Source: Geodermatophilus aquaeductus (GTDB lineage Bacteria > Actinomycetota > Actinomycetes > Mycobacteriales > Geodermatophilaceae). Taken from it: 64,000 nt of DNA. A model generated the notes under the pieces. That model made no database searches. It had not been told where the DNA came from and saw only the letters and a program-made list of their open reading frames with translations. Positions within the stretch are counted from its first letter, which is position 1. The number at the start of each line of letters is the position of its first letter. The translations under genes were made by a program, and so were the position numbers. This document shows positions 57,500 through 64,000 of the stretch, one piece after another. The stretch is taken from NCBI RefSeq assembly GCF_900182545.1, contig NZ_FXTJ01000001.1, positions 496,001 to 560,000 on the forward strand, written 5' to 3'.

Positions 57500-57530
57500 G
57501 TAACGGTGAGAGATGTTACGTCTAGGACGT
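57500..57530. promoter_or_regulatory. Inverted repeats in the pckG / oxidoreductase divergent promoter
   Basis: GTAAC (57500-57504) and GTTAC (57515-57519) form a 5-base inverted repeat 10 bases apart. Overlapping it, ACGTC-TAG-GACGT (57518-57530) is a second. Both lie in the 220-bp divergent region and in its most AT-containing part. Candidate operators; no regulator gene is adjacent. Confidence 0.4.
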
Positions 57531-57595
57531 CTGGTCCCGCGCTCCGGAGTGACCGGGAACACCGCAGGTCGGAGCCGTGTTGAGGGGTCCACGTG

Positions 57596-58777
57596 ATGAG
57601 CCTCACGCCCGGATCCGGAGCCTCCCCCGCCCTCCTCGCGCCCCTGACGCTGCGCGGGGTGACCCTGCCCAACCGCCTCGTCGTCGCCCCGATGTGCCAG
57701 TACTCCGTCACCGACGGCCTGGTCGGCGACTACCACCTGGTGCACCTCGGGCGCTTCGCCCTCGGCGGCTTCGGCACGGTCGTCGTCGAGGCGACGGCGG
57801 TGACCCCGGAGGGGCGGATCAGCCACGGCGACGTCGGTCTGTGGTCCGACGCGCACGTGCCCGGGCTGGCGCGGATCGCCGCCTTCCTGCGCGCCTCCGG
57901 CGCGGTCGCGGGCATCCAGCTGGCGCACGCCGGCGCCAAGGCCAGCAGCCACCGCCCGTGGCAGGGCGGCACGGCGGTGACGCCGGAGACCGCGCTGCCG
58001 GGTGAGCAGCCCTGGCCGACCGTCTCGGCCAGCCCGGTGCCCGTCGGCCCGGGCTGGCCGGTGCCGCACGAGCTGACCGTCGCGGAGCTGGCGGAGGTGC
58101 GCGAGGCGTTCGTCGCGGCCACCCGCCGGGCGCTGGAGGCCGGGTTCGACGTCGTCGAGGTGCACGCCGCGCACGGCTACCTGCTGCACCAGTTCCTGTC
58201 GCCCCTGTCCAACCTGCGCACCGACGGCTACGGCGGCAGCCGGGAGGCCCGGTGGCGGTTCCCGCTGGAGGTGGTGGAGGCGGTGCGCGCGGCGTGGCCG
58301 GAGGACCGTCCGCTGTTCGTGCGGGTGTCTGCGGTCGACGGCACCCCCGACGGGATCACGCTGGAGGACACCGTGGCCCTCGCCCGCGAGCTGCGCGCCC
58401 GCGGGGTCGACGTCGTGGACGCCTCCGGCGGCGGCCTCGGCGGCTGGGAGCACCCGCTGGGCTATGGCTACCAGGTGCCCTTCGCCGCCGCGATCCGCGA
58501 GGGCGCCGGCGTGGCCACGATGGCGGTCGGGCTGATCGTCGACGCGCGCCAGGCCGAGGCCGTCGTCGCCGGGGGCCTGGCCGACCTGGTGGCCGTCGCG
58601 CGGGAGGCGCAGGAGGACCCGAACTTCGCCGTCCACGCCGCCCGCGACCTCACCGGCTCCCACGACACCTACCCGGTGCAGGCCGGCCCGCGGCTGGGCC
58701 GCCGCCGGGAGTTCCTCGGCCGGCTCGGTCCGTGGACCGGCCCCGCGCCGGTGCAGGTCCCCGAGCGCGCGCGATGA
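57596..58777 (+). CDS. NADH:flavin oxidoreductase, old yellow enzyme family (YqjM/NamA-like)
   Basis: 393 residues. The N-terminal V-A-P-M-C-Q-Y-S motif with its redox-sensing Cys is the mark of the thermophilic-like/YqjM subclass. H-A-A-H-G-Y-L-L-H-Q-F-L-S-P, N-x-R-T-D-x-Y-G-G-S and the C-terminal R-E-A-Q-E-D-P-N-F are FMN-binding blocks. It reduces activated C=C bonds, often as an oxidative or electrophile stress enzyme. ATG 57596 (GTG 57593 also possible) follows TGAGGGG. It overlaps the next gene by 4 bases. Confidence 0.9.
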   Translation: MSLTPGSGASPALLAPLTLRGVTLPNRLVVAPMCQYSVTDGLVGDYHLVHLGRFALGGFGTVVVEATAVTPEGRISHGDVGLWSDAHVPGLARIAAFLRASGAVAGIQLAHAGAKASSHRPWQGGTAVTPETALPGEQPWPTVSASPVPVGPGWPVPHELTVAELAEVREAFVAATRRALEAGFDVVEVHAAHGYLLHQFLSPLSNLRTDGYGGSREARWRFPLEVVEAVRAAWPEDRPLFVRVSAVDGTPDGITLEDTVALARELRARGVDVVDASGGGLGGWEHPLGYGYQVPFAAAIREGAGVATMAVGLIVDARQAEAVVAGGLADLVAVAREAQEDPNFAVHAARDLTGSHDTYPVQAGPRLGRRREFLGRLGPWTGPAPVQVPERAR

Positions 58778-59181
58778 CCGGACGGCGCGCAGCGCTGCTC
58801 GCCGTCTCCGCGGTACAGCTCGCCGCCGGGCTGGCCGGCGTGGCGCTGTCGCTGCGTCGGCGGCACGCCTTCGACACGCCGCTGCTGTCCGGGTCGGCGG
58901 CCACCGTCGGCCGCGACACCTGGTGGGCAGGGACGGCCCTGGGGCCACCGGCCTGGACGCTGGCCGTTCACGCCGGGGCGCTGGCGCGGCTGGCGGCCCG
59001 GCCCGACCCCCGGGCGGCGACCGTCCTGGCGTGGGTGGGCGCCGCCCTGGTGCCGGGCTACCTGCAGGAGCGCCTGGTCCGGCGCCGGCTCACCCCGGCG
59101 GGGGCGGAGCGGGCGGAGACGGCGGTGGTCGCCGTCGGCCTGGCCACCGCCGCGGCGATGGCCGCGCTCGGGCGCCGCTAG
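58774..59181 (+). CDS. Small hypothetical membrane protein
   Basis: 135 residues with about four hydrophobic segments: an N-terminal one (A-A-L-L-A-V-S-A-V-Q-L-A-A-G-L-A-G-V-A-L), one near P-A-W-T-L-A-V-H-A, one near A-A-T-V-L-A-W-V-G and a C-terminal one. No family recognised. It begins in the stop codon of the old yellow enzyme gene (ATGA), so it is its operon partner. It converges with the SRPBCC gene, overlapping its end by 4 bases. Confidence 0.65.
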   Translation: MTGRRAALLAVSAVQLAAGLAGVALSLRRRHAFDTPLLSGSAATVGRDTWWAGTALGPPAWTLAVHAGALARLAARPDPRAATVLAWVGAALVPGYLQERLVRRRLTPAGAERAETAVVAVGLATAAAMAALGRR

Positions 59182-59708
59182 TCCGACGGCCGGCCGTACT
59201 CGGGGCCGGTCGCGGCGAGGAAGGTGTCCCAGTCGCCGGGGTCGGGGCGCCCGCCCGCGACGGCGTCGAGCTTGTCGAGGTACCAGTGCCAGCCGAGGGC
59301 GACGTCAGTGACGTCGGTGCCGGCGGCGAAGACCTGGACGAAGTGCAGCGTCGTCCGGCCGCTCTCCACGGCGAGGGCGAGCTCCACGCGCCAGTTGTCG
59401 TCGCCGGCCTGCACCCACTCGACGACCAGCCGGCGCGGCGGGTCGCACTCGACGATCGTCACCTCCTCGCTCGCCGGCTCCGACTCGTGGGTCATCGTGA
59501 AGCTCCCGCGCCCGCCGGGAGCCCGCTCACCCTCGTAGGTGCCGATCCAGCGGGCCATCCGGTCGGGCTCGGTGAGCGCTGCCCACACCTCGTCGGGGCC
59601 GTCCGGCCAGGAGCGGCGGAACTCCAGCCGGAGACGGCCATCGGGCAGCTCGGTGACCACACCCCGGCGGTCGACGGGCGGGTCGGCGGGGGTCTGCAGG
59701 TCGGTCAC
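59178..59708 (-). CDS. SRPBCC (AHSA1-like) domain protein
   Basis: 176 residues of the Activator-of-Hsp90-homologue-1-like START fold: R-S-W-P-D-G-P-D-E-V-W-A-A-L-T-E-P-D-R-M-A-R-W near the start, a central W-V-Q-A-G-D-D-N-W-R and C-terminal G-W-H-W-Y-L-D-K-L. Ligand unknown. It overlaps the ArsR gene stop (GTGA); an ArsR regulator followed by an AHSA1-like protein is a very common actinobacterial pair. Confidence 0.85.
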   Translation of the reverse strand: MTDLQTPADPPVDRRGVVTELPDGRLRLEFRRSWPDGPDEVWAALTEPDRMARWIGTYEGERAPGGRGSFTMTHESEPASEEVTIVECDPPRRLVVEWVQAGDDNWRVELALAVESGRTTLHFVQVFAAGTDVTDVALGWHWYLDKLDAVAGGRPDPGDWDTFLAATGPEYGRPSD

Positions 59709-60046
59709 GGCGGGTCTCCGTCCGTCGGGGTGTGGACCCGGGCCCGGCGGCCGCGGGCGATCTCGGTGTCGAGGGCGTCGAACCGCTGCGCCCACAGCTC
59801 GCGGTAGGCCCCCAGCCAGTCGTCGAGCTCCCTCAGCGGGCGCGGGTCGAGTGCGTAGAGCCGCCGGCGGCCCTCGACCCGGCTGGAGACCAGCCCGGCC
59901 TCGCGCAGCACACGCAGGTGCCGGCTGATCGCCGGCCGGCTCACCGTGAACCGCCCGGCCAGGTCACCCGCGGGCAGCTCGCCGTCCCGGAGCAGCGCCA
60001 GGAGCTGCCGCCGCGTCGGGTCCGCGAGTGCCGCGAGCGCCTCCAT
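59705..60046 (-). CDS. ArsR-family transcriptional regulator
   Basis: 113 residues, winged helix: M-E-A-L-A-A-L-A-D-P-T-R-R-Q-L-L, then F-T-V-S-R-P-A-I-S-R-H-L-R-V-L-R-E-A-G-L-V and R-R-R-L-Y-A-L. No metal-binding ELCVCDL-type box, so it is not a metal sensor of the classical type. ATG 60046 is chosen over TTG 60052; no ribosome site is seen, and AT-rich sequence (TTACACAT) just upstream may be the -10 of a leaderless mRNA. GTAA (60056-60059) and TTAC (60068-60071) could be an operator. Confidence 0.88.
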   Translation of the reverse strand: MEALAALADPTRRQLLALLRDGELPAGDLAGRFTVSRPAISRHLRVLREAGLVSSRVEGRRRLYALDPRPLRELDDWLGAYRELWAQRFDALDTEIARGRRARVHTPTDGDPP

Positions 60047-60119
60047 GGCCAATGTGTAACACGTCGTTTACGCATCTGGCGAGGGGTTGCCGCCACGACG
60101 CCAGGGGCAGGGAGGGCGC

Positions 60120-60365
60120 ATGACCGTCACCGACCCCGACGTCCCGGACCCGCTGAACGACCCCCGGACGACGCAGGCCGACCCCGGCGCCTACGCCGAG
60201 GGCGCCGACCTCGCCTCGGCCGACGACGACCCGGCGTCGACCGGCGCGGACGAGCTCGCCGCCGACGACCCGCCGACCACGGCCGGGCAGACGCTCGCCG
60301 ACGACGCGGGTGGCGGCGACGTCACCGGCGGCGCATTCTCCGAGGCACCGCGCAACCCCGCCTGA
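60120..60365 (+). CDS. Small acidic disordered hypothetical protein
   Basis: 81 residues, Asp/Ala/Pro/Thr/Gly-rich, no hydrophobic segment. The ATG at 60120 has GGGAGGGCGC, a good ribosome site. Composition is close to the ORFs at 7024 and 7275. Divergent from ArsR; followed by the ferritin-like gene 71 bases on. Confidence 0.6.
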   Translation: MTVTDPDVPDPLNDPRTTQADPGAYAEGADLASADDDPASTGADELAADDPPTTAGQTLADDAGGGDVTGGAFSEAPRNPA

Positions 60366-60436
60366 GCACCCGTTTTCGGCCGGTGCCCGCGGGGCACCTG
60401 CACCGGCGTCCCACCCCCGACGACGAGGAGGTCGCC

Positions 60437-60679
60437 ATGGCCACCGGTGAGACCGGCTTCGAGGACGTCGCGTTCGACCTGATCTCCGTGCAGTACCACT
60501 CGCTGAAGGCCGGGCACGACTACGGCCAGTACGTCCGGGACGCCGAGAACGCCGGCCTGGACGACATCGCCGCCTTCTTCCGCGAGGTCATGGAGCAGGA
60601 CTCGGCGCGCGCCCGGCGCTGCCACGAGCTGCTGAAGAACGTCTCCGGCACCGACCAGGGCGGCCCGGCGATGAAGTAG
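60437..60679 (+). CDS. Small ferritin-like (rubrerythrin-like) hypothetical protein
   Basis: 80 residues, mostly helical. F-D-L-I-S-V-Q-Y-H-S-L-K-A-G-H-D-Y-G-Q-Y leads to A-A-F-F-R-E-V-M-E-Q-D-S-A-R-A-R-R-C-H-E-L-L, a two-helix pattern with His and Glu spacing reminiscent of half of a ferritin-like bundle; dimerisation could complete it. Similar short actinobacterial proteins exist without assigned function. The ATG at 60437 follows GACGAGGAGGTCGCC. A strong terminator follows at 60693-60725. Confidence 0.65.
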   Translation: MATGETGFEDVAFDLISVQYHSLKAGHDYGQYVRDAENAGLDDIAAFFREVMEQDSARARRCHELLKNVSGTDQGGPAMK

Positions 60680-60692
60680 GCCCACGCACGAC

Positions 60693-60725
60693 GACGGCCC
60701 CTCACCCGCCGGGTGAGGGGCCGTC
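60693..60725. terminator. Bidirectional terminator
   Basis: Perfect 15-base arms, GACGGCCCCTCACCC (60693-60707) and GGGTGAGGGGCCGTC (60711-60725), with a 3-base loop, between the convergent ferritin-like and DsbA-like genes. Confidence 0.8.
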
Positions 60726-60790
60726 CGCCCAGTGGCCCCCTCCAGGGCACCACCCCGAGCGTGCGAGGGGTGGGGAGGAGGGGTCCTTAC

Positions 60791-61483
60791 TCAGACCGCA
60801 CAGGTGACGTCGTCGCAGCCCTCGGCGGCGGGGACGGTGAGCAGCGGGTGGGCGTCGGCCCAGGCCCGCTCGAGCACCTGGAGCAGCAGCTCGGCCGGCT
60901 GGGCGCCCGAGGCGCCGTACTTCCGGTCGACGACGAAGAAGGGCACCCCGGTGGCGCCGAGCGCCTGGGCGGTGGCGACGTCGGAGAGCACGGCCGGGCG
61001 GAAGCGGGAGTCGGCCAGCGCCGCGCGCACCTCGGCCTCGTCCAGGCCCACCTCGACGGCCAGCGCGACCAGCGAGTCGACGTCGAAGACCGAGCGCCCC
61101 TCCTGGAAGTGGGCGGAGAACAGCCGCTCCTCCATCGCGCCCTGCAGCCCGCGCTCGGCGGCGAGGTGGGTCAGCTCGTGCGCGAGCAGCGTGTTGCCGC
61201 TGACTCCGTTGGCGAGGTCGTAGGACAGGCCCTCACCGGCGGCGGTCTCCTCGACGTGCCGCATCATCGCCCGCATGTCCTCGACCGGGCGGCCGTACTT
61301 GGCGGCCAGCGCCGGGAGGGTCGGGTGCGTCTCGCCCTCGGGGATCGAGGGGTCGAGCTGGAAGGACCGCCACACGACCTCGACCCGGTCGCGGTGGGGG
61401 AACCGCTCCAGCGCGGCCTCCAGCCGGCGCTTGCCGATGTAGCACCACGGACAGACGACGTCGGACCAGACCTCGATGCGCAC
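60791..61483 (-). CDS. DsbA-family oxidoreductase (FrnE-like)
   Basis: 230 residues, thioredoxin fold with helical insert. The redox motif C-P-W-C is at residues 11-14 (W-S-D-V-V-C-P-W-C-Y-I-G) and the cis-proline loop is G-V-P-F-F. No signal peptide, so it is cytoplasmic, like FrnE proteins that act as disulfide isomerases or 2-hydroxychromene-isomerase-type enzymes. The extreme C-terminus has another Cys pair (E-G-C-D-D-V-T-C). GTG start at 61483; 28 bases downstream of the cation-diffusion gene. Confidence 0.88.
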   Translation of the reverse strand: MRIEVWSDVVCPWCYIGKRRLEAALERFPHRDRVEVVWRSFQLDPSIPEGETHPTLPALAAKYGRPVEDMRAMMRHVEETAAGEGLSYDLANGVSGNTLLAHELTHLAAERGLQGAMEERLFSAHFQEGRSVFDVDSLVALAVEVGLDEAEVRAALADSRFRPAVLSDVATAQALGATGVPFFVVDRKYGASGAQPAELLLQVLERAWADAHPLLTVPAAEGCDDVTCAV

Positions 61484-61511
61484 GGCCCGGTCAACCGCGG
61501 GCCGCGCGCGC

Positions 61512-62516
61512 TCATTCCGGCCGCTGCACCTCCGCCCGGGCCCGCCCGTCGCCCGGGGTCGGGTCGAGGAACACGTAGCGGACACCCTCGTGCCGGGCGA
61601 CCAGCCGCTGCTCGGCCTCGTCGGAGGCCCGCTCGATGTCGGCGACGGTCGCGGTGTCGGCGAAGTCGACCTTGGCCATGACCGCCAGCTGCCCGGGGCC
61701 GATGACCGTGGTGAACAGGACGGGGACGTCGTCGACCTGCGGCATCCCGGCGATCTCCGCGCGCAGGTCGTCCTGCAGCCGCGGGGAGATGGACTGGCCG
61801 ACGAGCAGCGAGACGTTCGCCCGCGCCAGCGACCCGGCCACCACGAGCAGCAGGACGCCGATGAGGATCGCGGCGAGGCCGTCCCACACCGGGTCGCCGG
61901 TGACCTGCTCGAGGAAGAGCCCCAGCGCGGCGAGGACGAGGCCGACCAGCGCGGCGCTGTCCTCGAAGGTGACGGCCTTGACCGTGGTGTCGGTGGTCTC
62001 GGCGAGGTAGCGCCGGGGCGTCGTCCCCCACTTGCGGGCGGCGCCGCGCACCTGCCGGACGGCCTTGAGCCAGGAGGCACCCTCGAGGACGAAGGAGACC
62101 GCCAGCACGACGTACGCGATCGTCGGCGAGCCCTGCTCCTCGCCCTCGAGGATCGTCTCGACGCCCTGGTAGAAGGAGAAGCCGGCGCCGAGGGTGAAGG
62201 TGGCCAGGCAGGCGAGCAGCGCCCAGAAGTAGGTCTCGCGCCCGTACCCGACCGGGTGGCGGGCGTCCGGCGCCTTGGCGCCGCGCTTGAGCGCGACGAA
62301 CAGCAGGACCTCGGTGATCGTGTCGGCCAACGAGTGCGCGGCCTCCGACAGCATCGCCGAGGAGTGGCTGACCAGGCCGCCGACCAGCTTGGCGATCGCG
62401 ATGCCGAGGTTGGCCAGCCCGGCGACGACGACGGTGCCGGTGGACTCACCGCCCGACCCGGTCCCGGAGCCCTCCTTCACCAGGGCGTGGTCACGGGTGG
62501 GCACCGGCTCGCTCAT
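61512..62516 (-). CDS. Cation diffusion facilitator transporter
   Basis: 334 residues with six predicted helices. S-E-A-A-H-S-L-A-D-T-I-T-E (helix II) holds the zinc-site pattern of CDF proteins (H-S-x-x-D). Helix V carries the second site in F-E-D-S-A-A-L-V-G. A cytoplasmic C-terminal domain follows residue ~235. It exports Zn, Fe or Mn by proton exchange; here the H-S-L-A-D and E-D sites leave the metal undetermined. The ATG at 62516 has no strong ribosome site. Confidence 0.88.
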   Translation of the reverse strand: MSEPVPTRDHALVKEGSGTGSGGESTGTVVVAGLANLGIAIAKLVGGLVSHSSAMLSEAAHSLADTITEVLLFVALKRGAKAPDARHPVGYGRETYFWALLACLATFTLGAGFSFYQGVETILEGEEQGSPTIAYVVLAVSFVLEGASWLKAVRQVRGAARKWGTTPRRYLAETTDTTVKAVTFEDSAALVGLVLAALGLFLEQVTGDPVWDGLAAILIGVLLLVVAGSLARANVSLLVGQSISPRLQDDLRAEIAGMPQVDDVPVLFTTVIGPGQLAVMAKVDFADTATVADIERASDEAEQRLVARHEGVRYVFLDPTPGDGRARAEVQRPE

Positions 62517-62589
62517 GGCGCCTGCGGTGCCCCGTGGTCGCGCCCGACAACCGCTGGTCTCGGAACCCCGCGCGCCGTGGGGTCCCCCG

Positions 62590-62633
62590 CGCGCTCGTGC
62601 TCTGCCCCCGATCGGGGGCAGAGCACGAGCGCG
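62590..62633. terminator. Perfect 44-bp palindrome after the FKBP gene
   Basis: 22-base perfect arms centred on GATC (between 62611 and 62612) downstream of the minus-strand FKBP stop at 62649 and upstream of the transporter start at 62516. Probable terminator without U-tract; no bases are unpaired in the symmetry. Confidence 0.7.
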
Positions 62634-62648
62634 GGACGGAGCGGTCCG

Positions 62649-63029
62649 CTACCGGACGCCGACGAGGTCCACGACGAAGACGAGCGTGGCGCCCGGCCGG
62701 ATGACGCCGCCGGCGCCGCGGTCGCCGTAGGCCTTGTGCGCCGGGATGGTCAGCCGGCGGCGGCCGCCGACGCGCATGCCCTGGATGCCCTCGTCCCAGC
62801 CCTGGATGACCATGCCGACGCCGAGGCGGAACTCCAGCGGGTCGCCGCGGTCCCAGGAGGCGTCGAACTGCTCGCCGCCGTCGTGGGTGACGCCGACGTA
62901 GTGCGCGCTGACGAGGTCGCCGGCCTTCGCCTCCTGGCCCTCGCCGACGACGAGGTCCTCGATCACCAGGTCGTCGGGAGCGGGGCCGGTGGGCGGTTCG
63001 ACGTCGGGACGGCTCAGGGGCTGGGCCAT
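62649..63029 (-). CDS. FKBP-type peptidyl-prolyl isomerase
   Basis: 126 residues. Core FKBP motifs are present: V-S-A-H-Y-V-G, F-D-A-S-W-D-R-G, F-R-L-G-V-G-M-V-I-Q-G-W-D-E-G-I-Q-G-M, R-R-R-L-T-I-P-A and A-Y-G-D-R-G. No signal peptide; cytoplasmic. It speeds cis-trans isomerisation of Xaa-Pro bonds. The ATG at 63029 follows CGAGGAGGACC. Confidence 0.92.
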   Translation of the reverse strand: MAQPLSRPDVEPPTGPAPDDLVIEDLVVGEGQEAKAGDLVSAHYVGVTHDGGEQFDASWDRGDPLEFRLGVGMVIQGWDEGIQGMRVGGRRRLTIPAHKAYGDRGAGGVIRPGATLVFVVDLVGVR

Positions 63030-63144
63030 CGGTCCTCCTCGGATCAGGTGCCGGGTGGGTCCCCGACGGGTCCCGGCCATCCAACCAGCGGCGCCGGGAG
63101 GCCGCGCGGGTGCGGGCGGGGCCGGGGAGTGCTGGGCTGGCGGG

Positions 63145-64000
63145 GTGAGCCCCGAGGAACCGCCGTGGTGGAAGCGCGCCGTCGTCTACCAGGTCTATCC
63201 CCGCTCGTTCCAGGACTCCGACGGGGACGGGGTCGGTGACCTCGGCGGGATCCTGCAGCGCGTCGACCACCTCGCCGACCTCGGGGTCGACGTCGTCTGG
63301 CTCTCGCCGGTGTACCCCTCGCCGCAGGCCGACAACGGCTACGACATCAGCGACTACCAGGACATCGACCCGCTGTTCGGCACCCTGGCGCAGTTCGACG
63401 AGCTCGTCGCCGCGCTGCACGCGCGCGGGCTCCGGCTCGTGATGGACCTGGTGGTCAACCACACCAGCGACGAGCACCCGTGGTTCGTCGAGTCCCGGTC
63501 CTCGCGGGACTCCCCCAAGCGCGACTGGTACTGGTGGCGGCCGCCGCGGGAGGGGATGGCGGCGGGACAGCCCGGCGCCGAGCCGACCAACTGGCACTCG
63601 GCGTTCTCCGGCTCCACCTGGCAGTACGACGAGGCCAGCGGCGAGTACTACCTGCACCTGTTCGCGTGGAAGCAGCCGGACCTGAACTGGGAGAACCCGG
63701 AGGTCCGACAGGCGGTGTACGCGATGATGCGGTGGTGGCTCGACCGCGGGGTCGACGGGTTCCGCATGGACGTCATCAACATGATCAGCAAGGACGTCGC
63801 GCCGGACGGTCACCTGCACGACGGGCCGCAGTTGCCCGGCCTCCCCTTCGGCGACGGGTCGGCGTCGTTCCTCTGCGGTCCGCGCATCCACGAGTTCCTG
63901 CAGGAGATGCACCGCGCGGTCTTCGCCGGCCACCCCGAGACGCTGCTGCTGGTGGGCGAGATGCCGGGTGTGACGGTGGAGCAGGCGCGGCTGTTCACCG
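63145..64000 (+). CDS. GH13 alpha-glucosidase (oligo-1,6-glucosidase type), C-terminus outside window
   Basis: The first ~285 residues are present. It opens W-W-K-R-A-V-V-Y-Q-V-Y-P-R-S-F and continues D-S-D-G-D-G-V-G-D-L. Conserved region I is D-L-V-V-N-H-T-S (about 99-106). Region II, with the nucleophile Asp, is G-F-R-M-D-V-I-N (about 205-212). Region III, with the acid/base Glu, is L-L-V-G-E-M-P-G (about 270-277). The conserved Q-P-D-L-N-W follows. This is the exo-acting alpha-glucosidase/oligo-1,6-glucosidase/trehalulose-type branch; substrate cannot be fixed without the C-terminus. GTG start at 63145. Confidence 0.9.
   Translation, partial: MSPEEPPWWKRAVVYQVYPRSFQDSDGDGVGDLGGILQRVDHLADLGVDVVWLSPVYPSPQADNGYDISDYQDIDPLFGTLAQFDELVAALHARGLRLVMDLVVNHTSDEHPWFVESRSSRDSPKRDWYWWRPPREGMAAGQPGAEPTNWHSAFSGSTWQYDEASGEYYLHLFAWKQPDLNWENPEVRQAVYAMMRWWLDRGVDGFRMDVINMISKDVAPDGHLHDGPQLPGLPFGDGSASFLCGPRIHEFLQEMHRAVFAGHPETLLLVGEMPGVTVEQARLFT

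Noticed and set aside
1-64000. tRNA, rRNA or CRISPR array
   Set aside because: Looked for T-loop sequences, 16S/23S motifs and regularly spaced repeats; none seen. The repeats found are isolated palindromes.
1-64000. Insertion sequence, prophage or integrated plasmid
   Set aside because: No transposase, integrase, capsid or replication gene, and base composition looks uniform apart from short AT-rich promoters.

Overview
The window is very GC-rich, densely packed actinobacterial chromosome. Marks of the phylum include GTG starts on many genes, a c-di-AMP riboswitch ahead of an NlpC/P60 hydrolase, an acVLRF1 release factor, GTP-dependent PEP carboxykinase and a FadE5-type acyl-CoA dehydrogenase. 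The protein set (DUF3140, DUF6328, MHS transporter, many small acidic disordered proteins) fits a soil or rock actinobacterium such as the Geodermatophilaceae (Blastococcus, Modestobacter, Geodermatophilus). The family assignment is inference. I saw no prophage, transposase, CRISPR array, tRNA or rRNA; this looks like core or near-core chromosome.

Layout. 1-7.5 kb: a truncated methyltransferase, DUF proteins, ribokinase, a TetR regulator, several short acidic ORFs, and fadE5 behind a perfect inverted-repeat operator. 7.5-11.1 kb: a DesK/DesR-like two-component system with an ABC-2 exporter. 11.2-15.6 kb: a probable 3-hydroxybutyrate locus (MHS transporter divergent from 3-hydroxybutyrate dehydrogenase plus a GAF/PucR regulator). 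16.6-21.5 kb: a five-gene branched-chain amino-acid type ABC importer. 21.7-25.1 kb: an IphP-like phosphatase, a GAF-GGDEF protein and a 49-residue gene. 25.2-31.3 kb: a complete fructose phosphotransferase locus (ptsI divergent from fruR-fruK-fruA-ptsH). 31.4-35.2 kb: an OmpR/histidine-kinase pair divergent from a PepSY protein and a lipoprotein; the kinase reads without a stop into an SRPBCC domain. 35.2-40.8 kb: an AGE epimerase and a branched-chain 2-oxoacid dehydrogenase operon (E1a-E1b-E2) divergent from an AsnC regulator. 40.8-45 kb: an M42 peptidase, a beta-lactamase-family hydrolase and small proteins. 45-50.3 kb: cell-wall genes (NlpC/P60, YihY, class A PBP). 50.3-64 kb: HelD-like helicase, dehydrogenase, acVLRF1, MFS, pckG, old yellow enzyme, ArsR/SRPBCC pair, ferritin-like protein, DsbA-like protein, cation diffusion facilitator, FKBP and the 5' part of a GH13 glucosidase.

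How the genes fit together. The metabolic content is that of a heterotroph using fatty acids, 3-hydroxybutyrate, branched-chain amino acids and sugars, with pckG linking to gluconeogenesis. Most catabolic units have a local regulator and a visible palindrome or repeat in the divergent promoter. Many monocistronic genes have a -10-like hexamer (T/C-A-N-N-N-T) only 6-8 bases ahead of the start codon and no Shine-Dalgarno, suggesting common leaderless transcription. Transcription units are separated by long, often perfect, GC-rich hairpins without a U-tract. One dispersed palindromic repeat occurs twice (about 2.54 and 16.6 kb).
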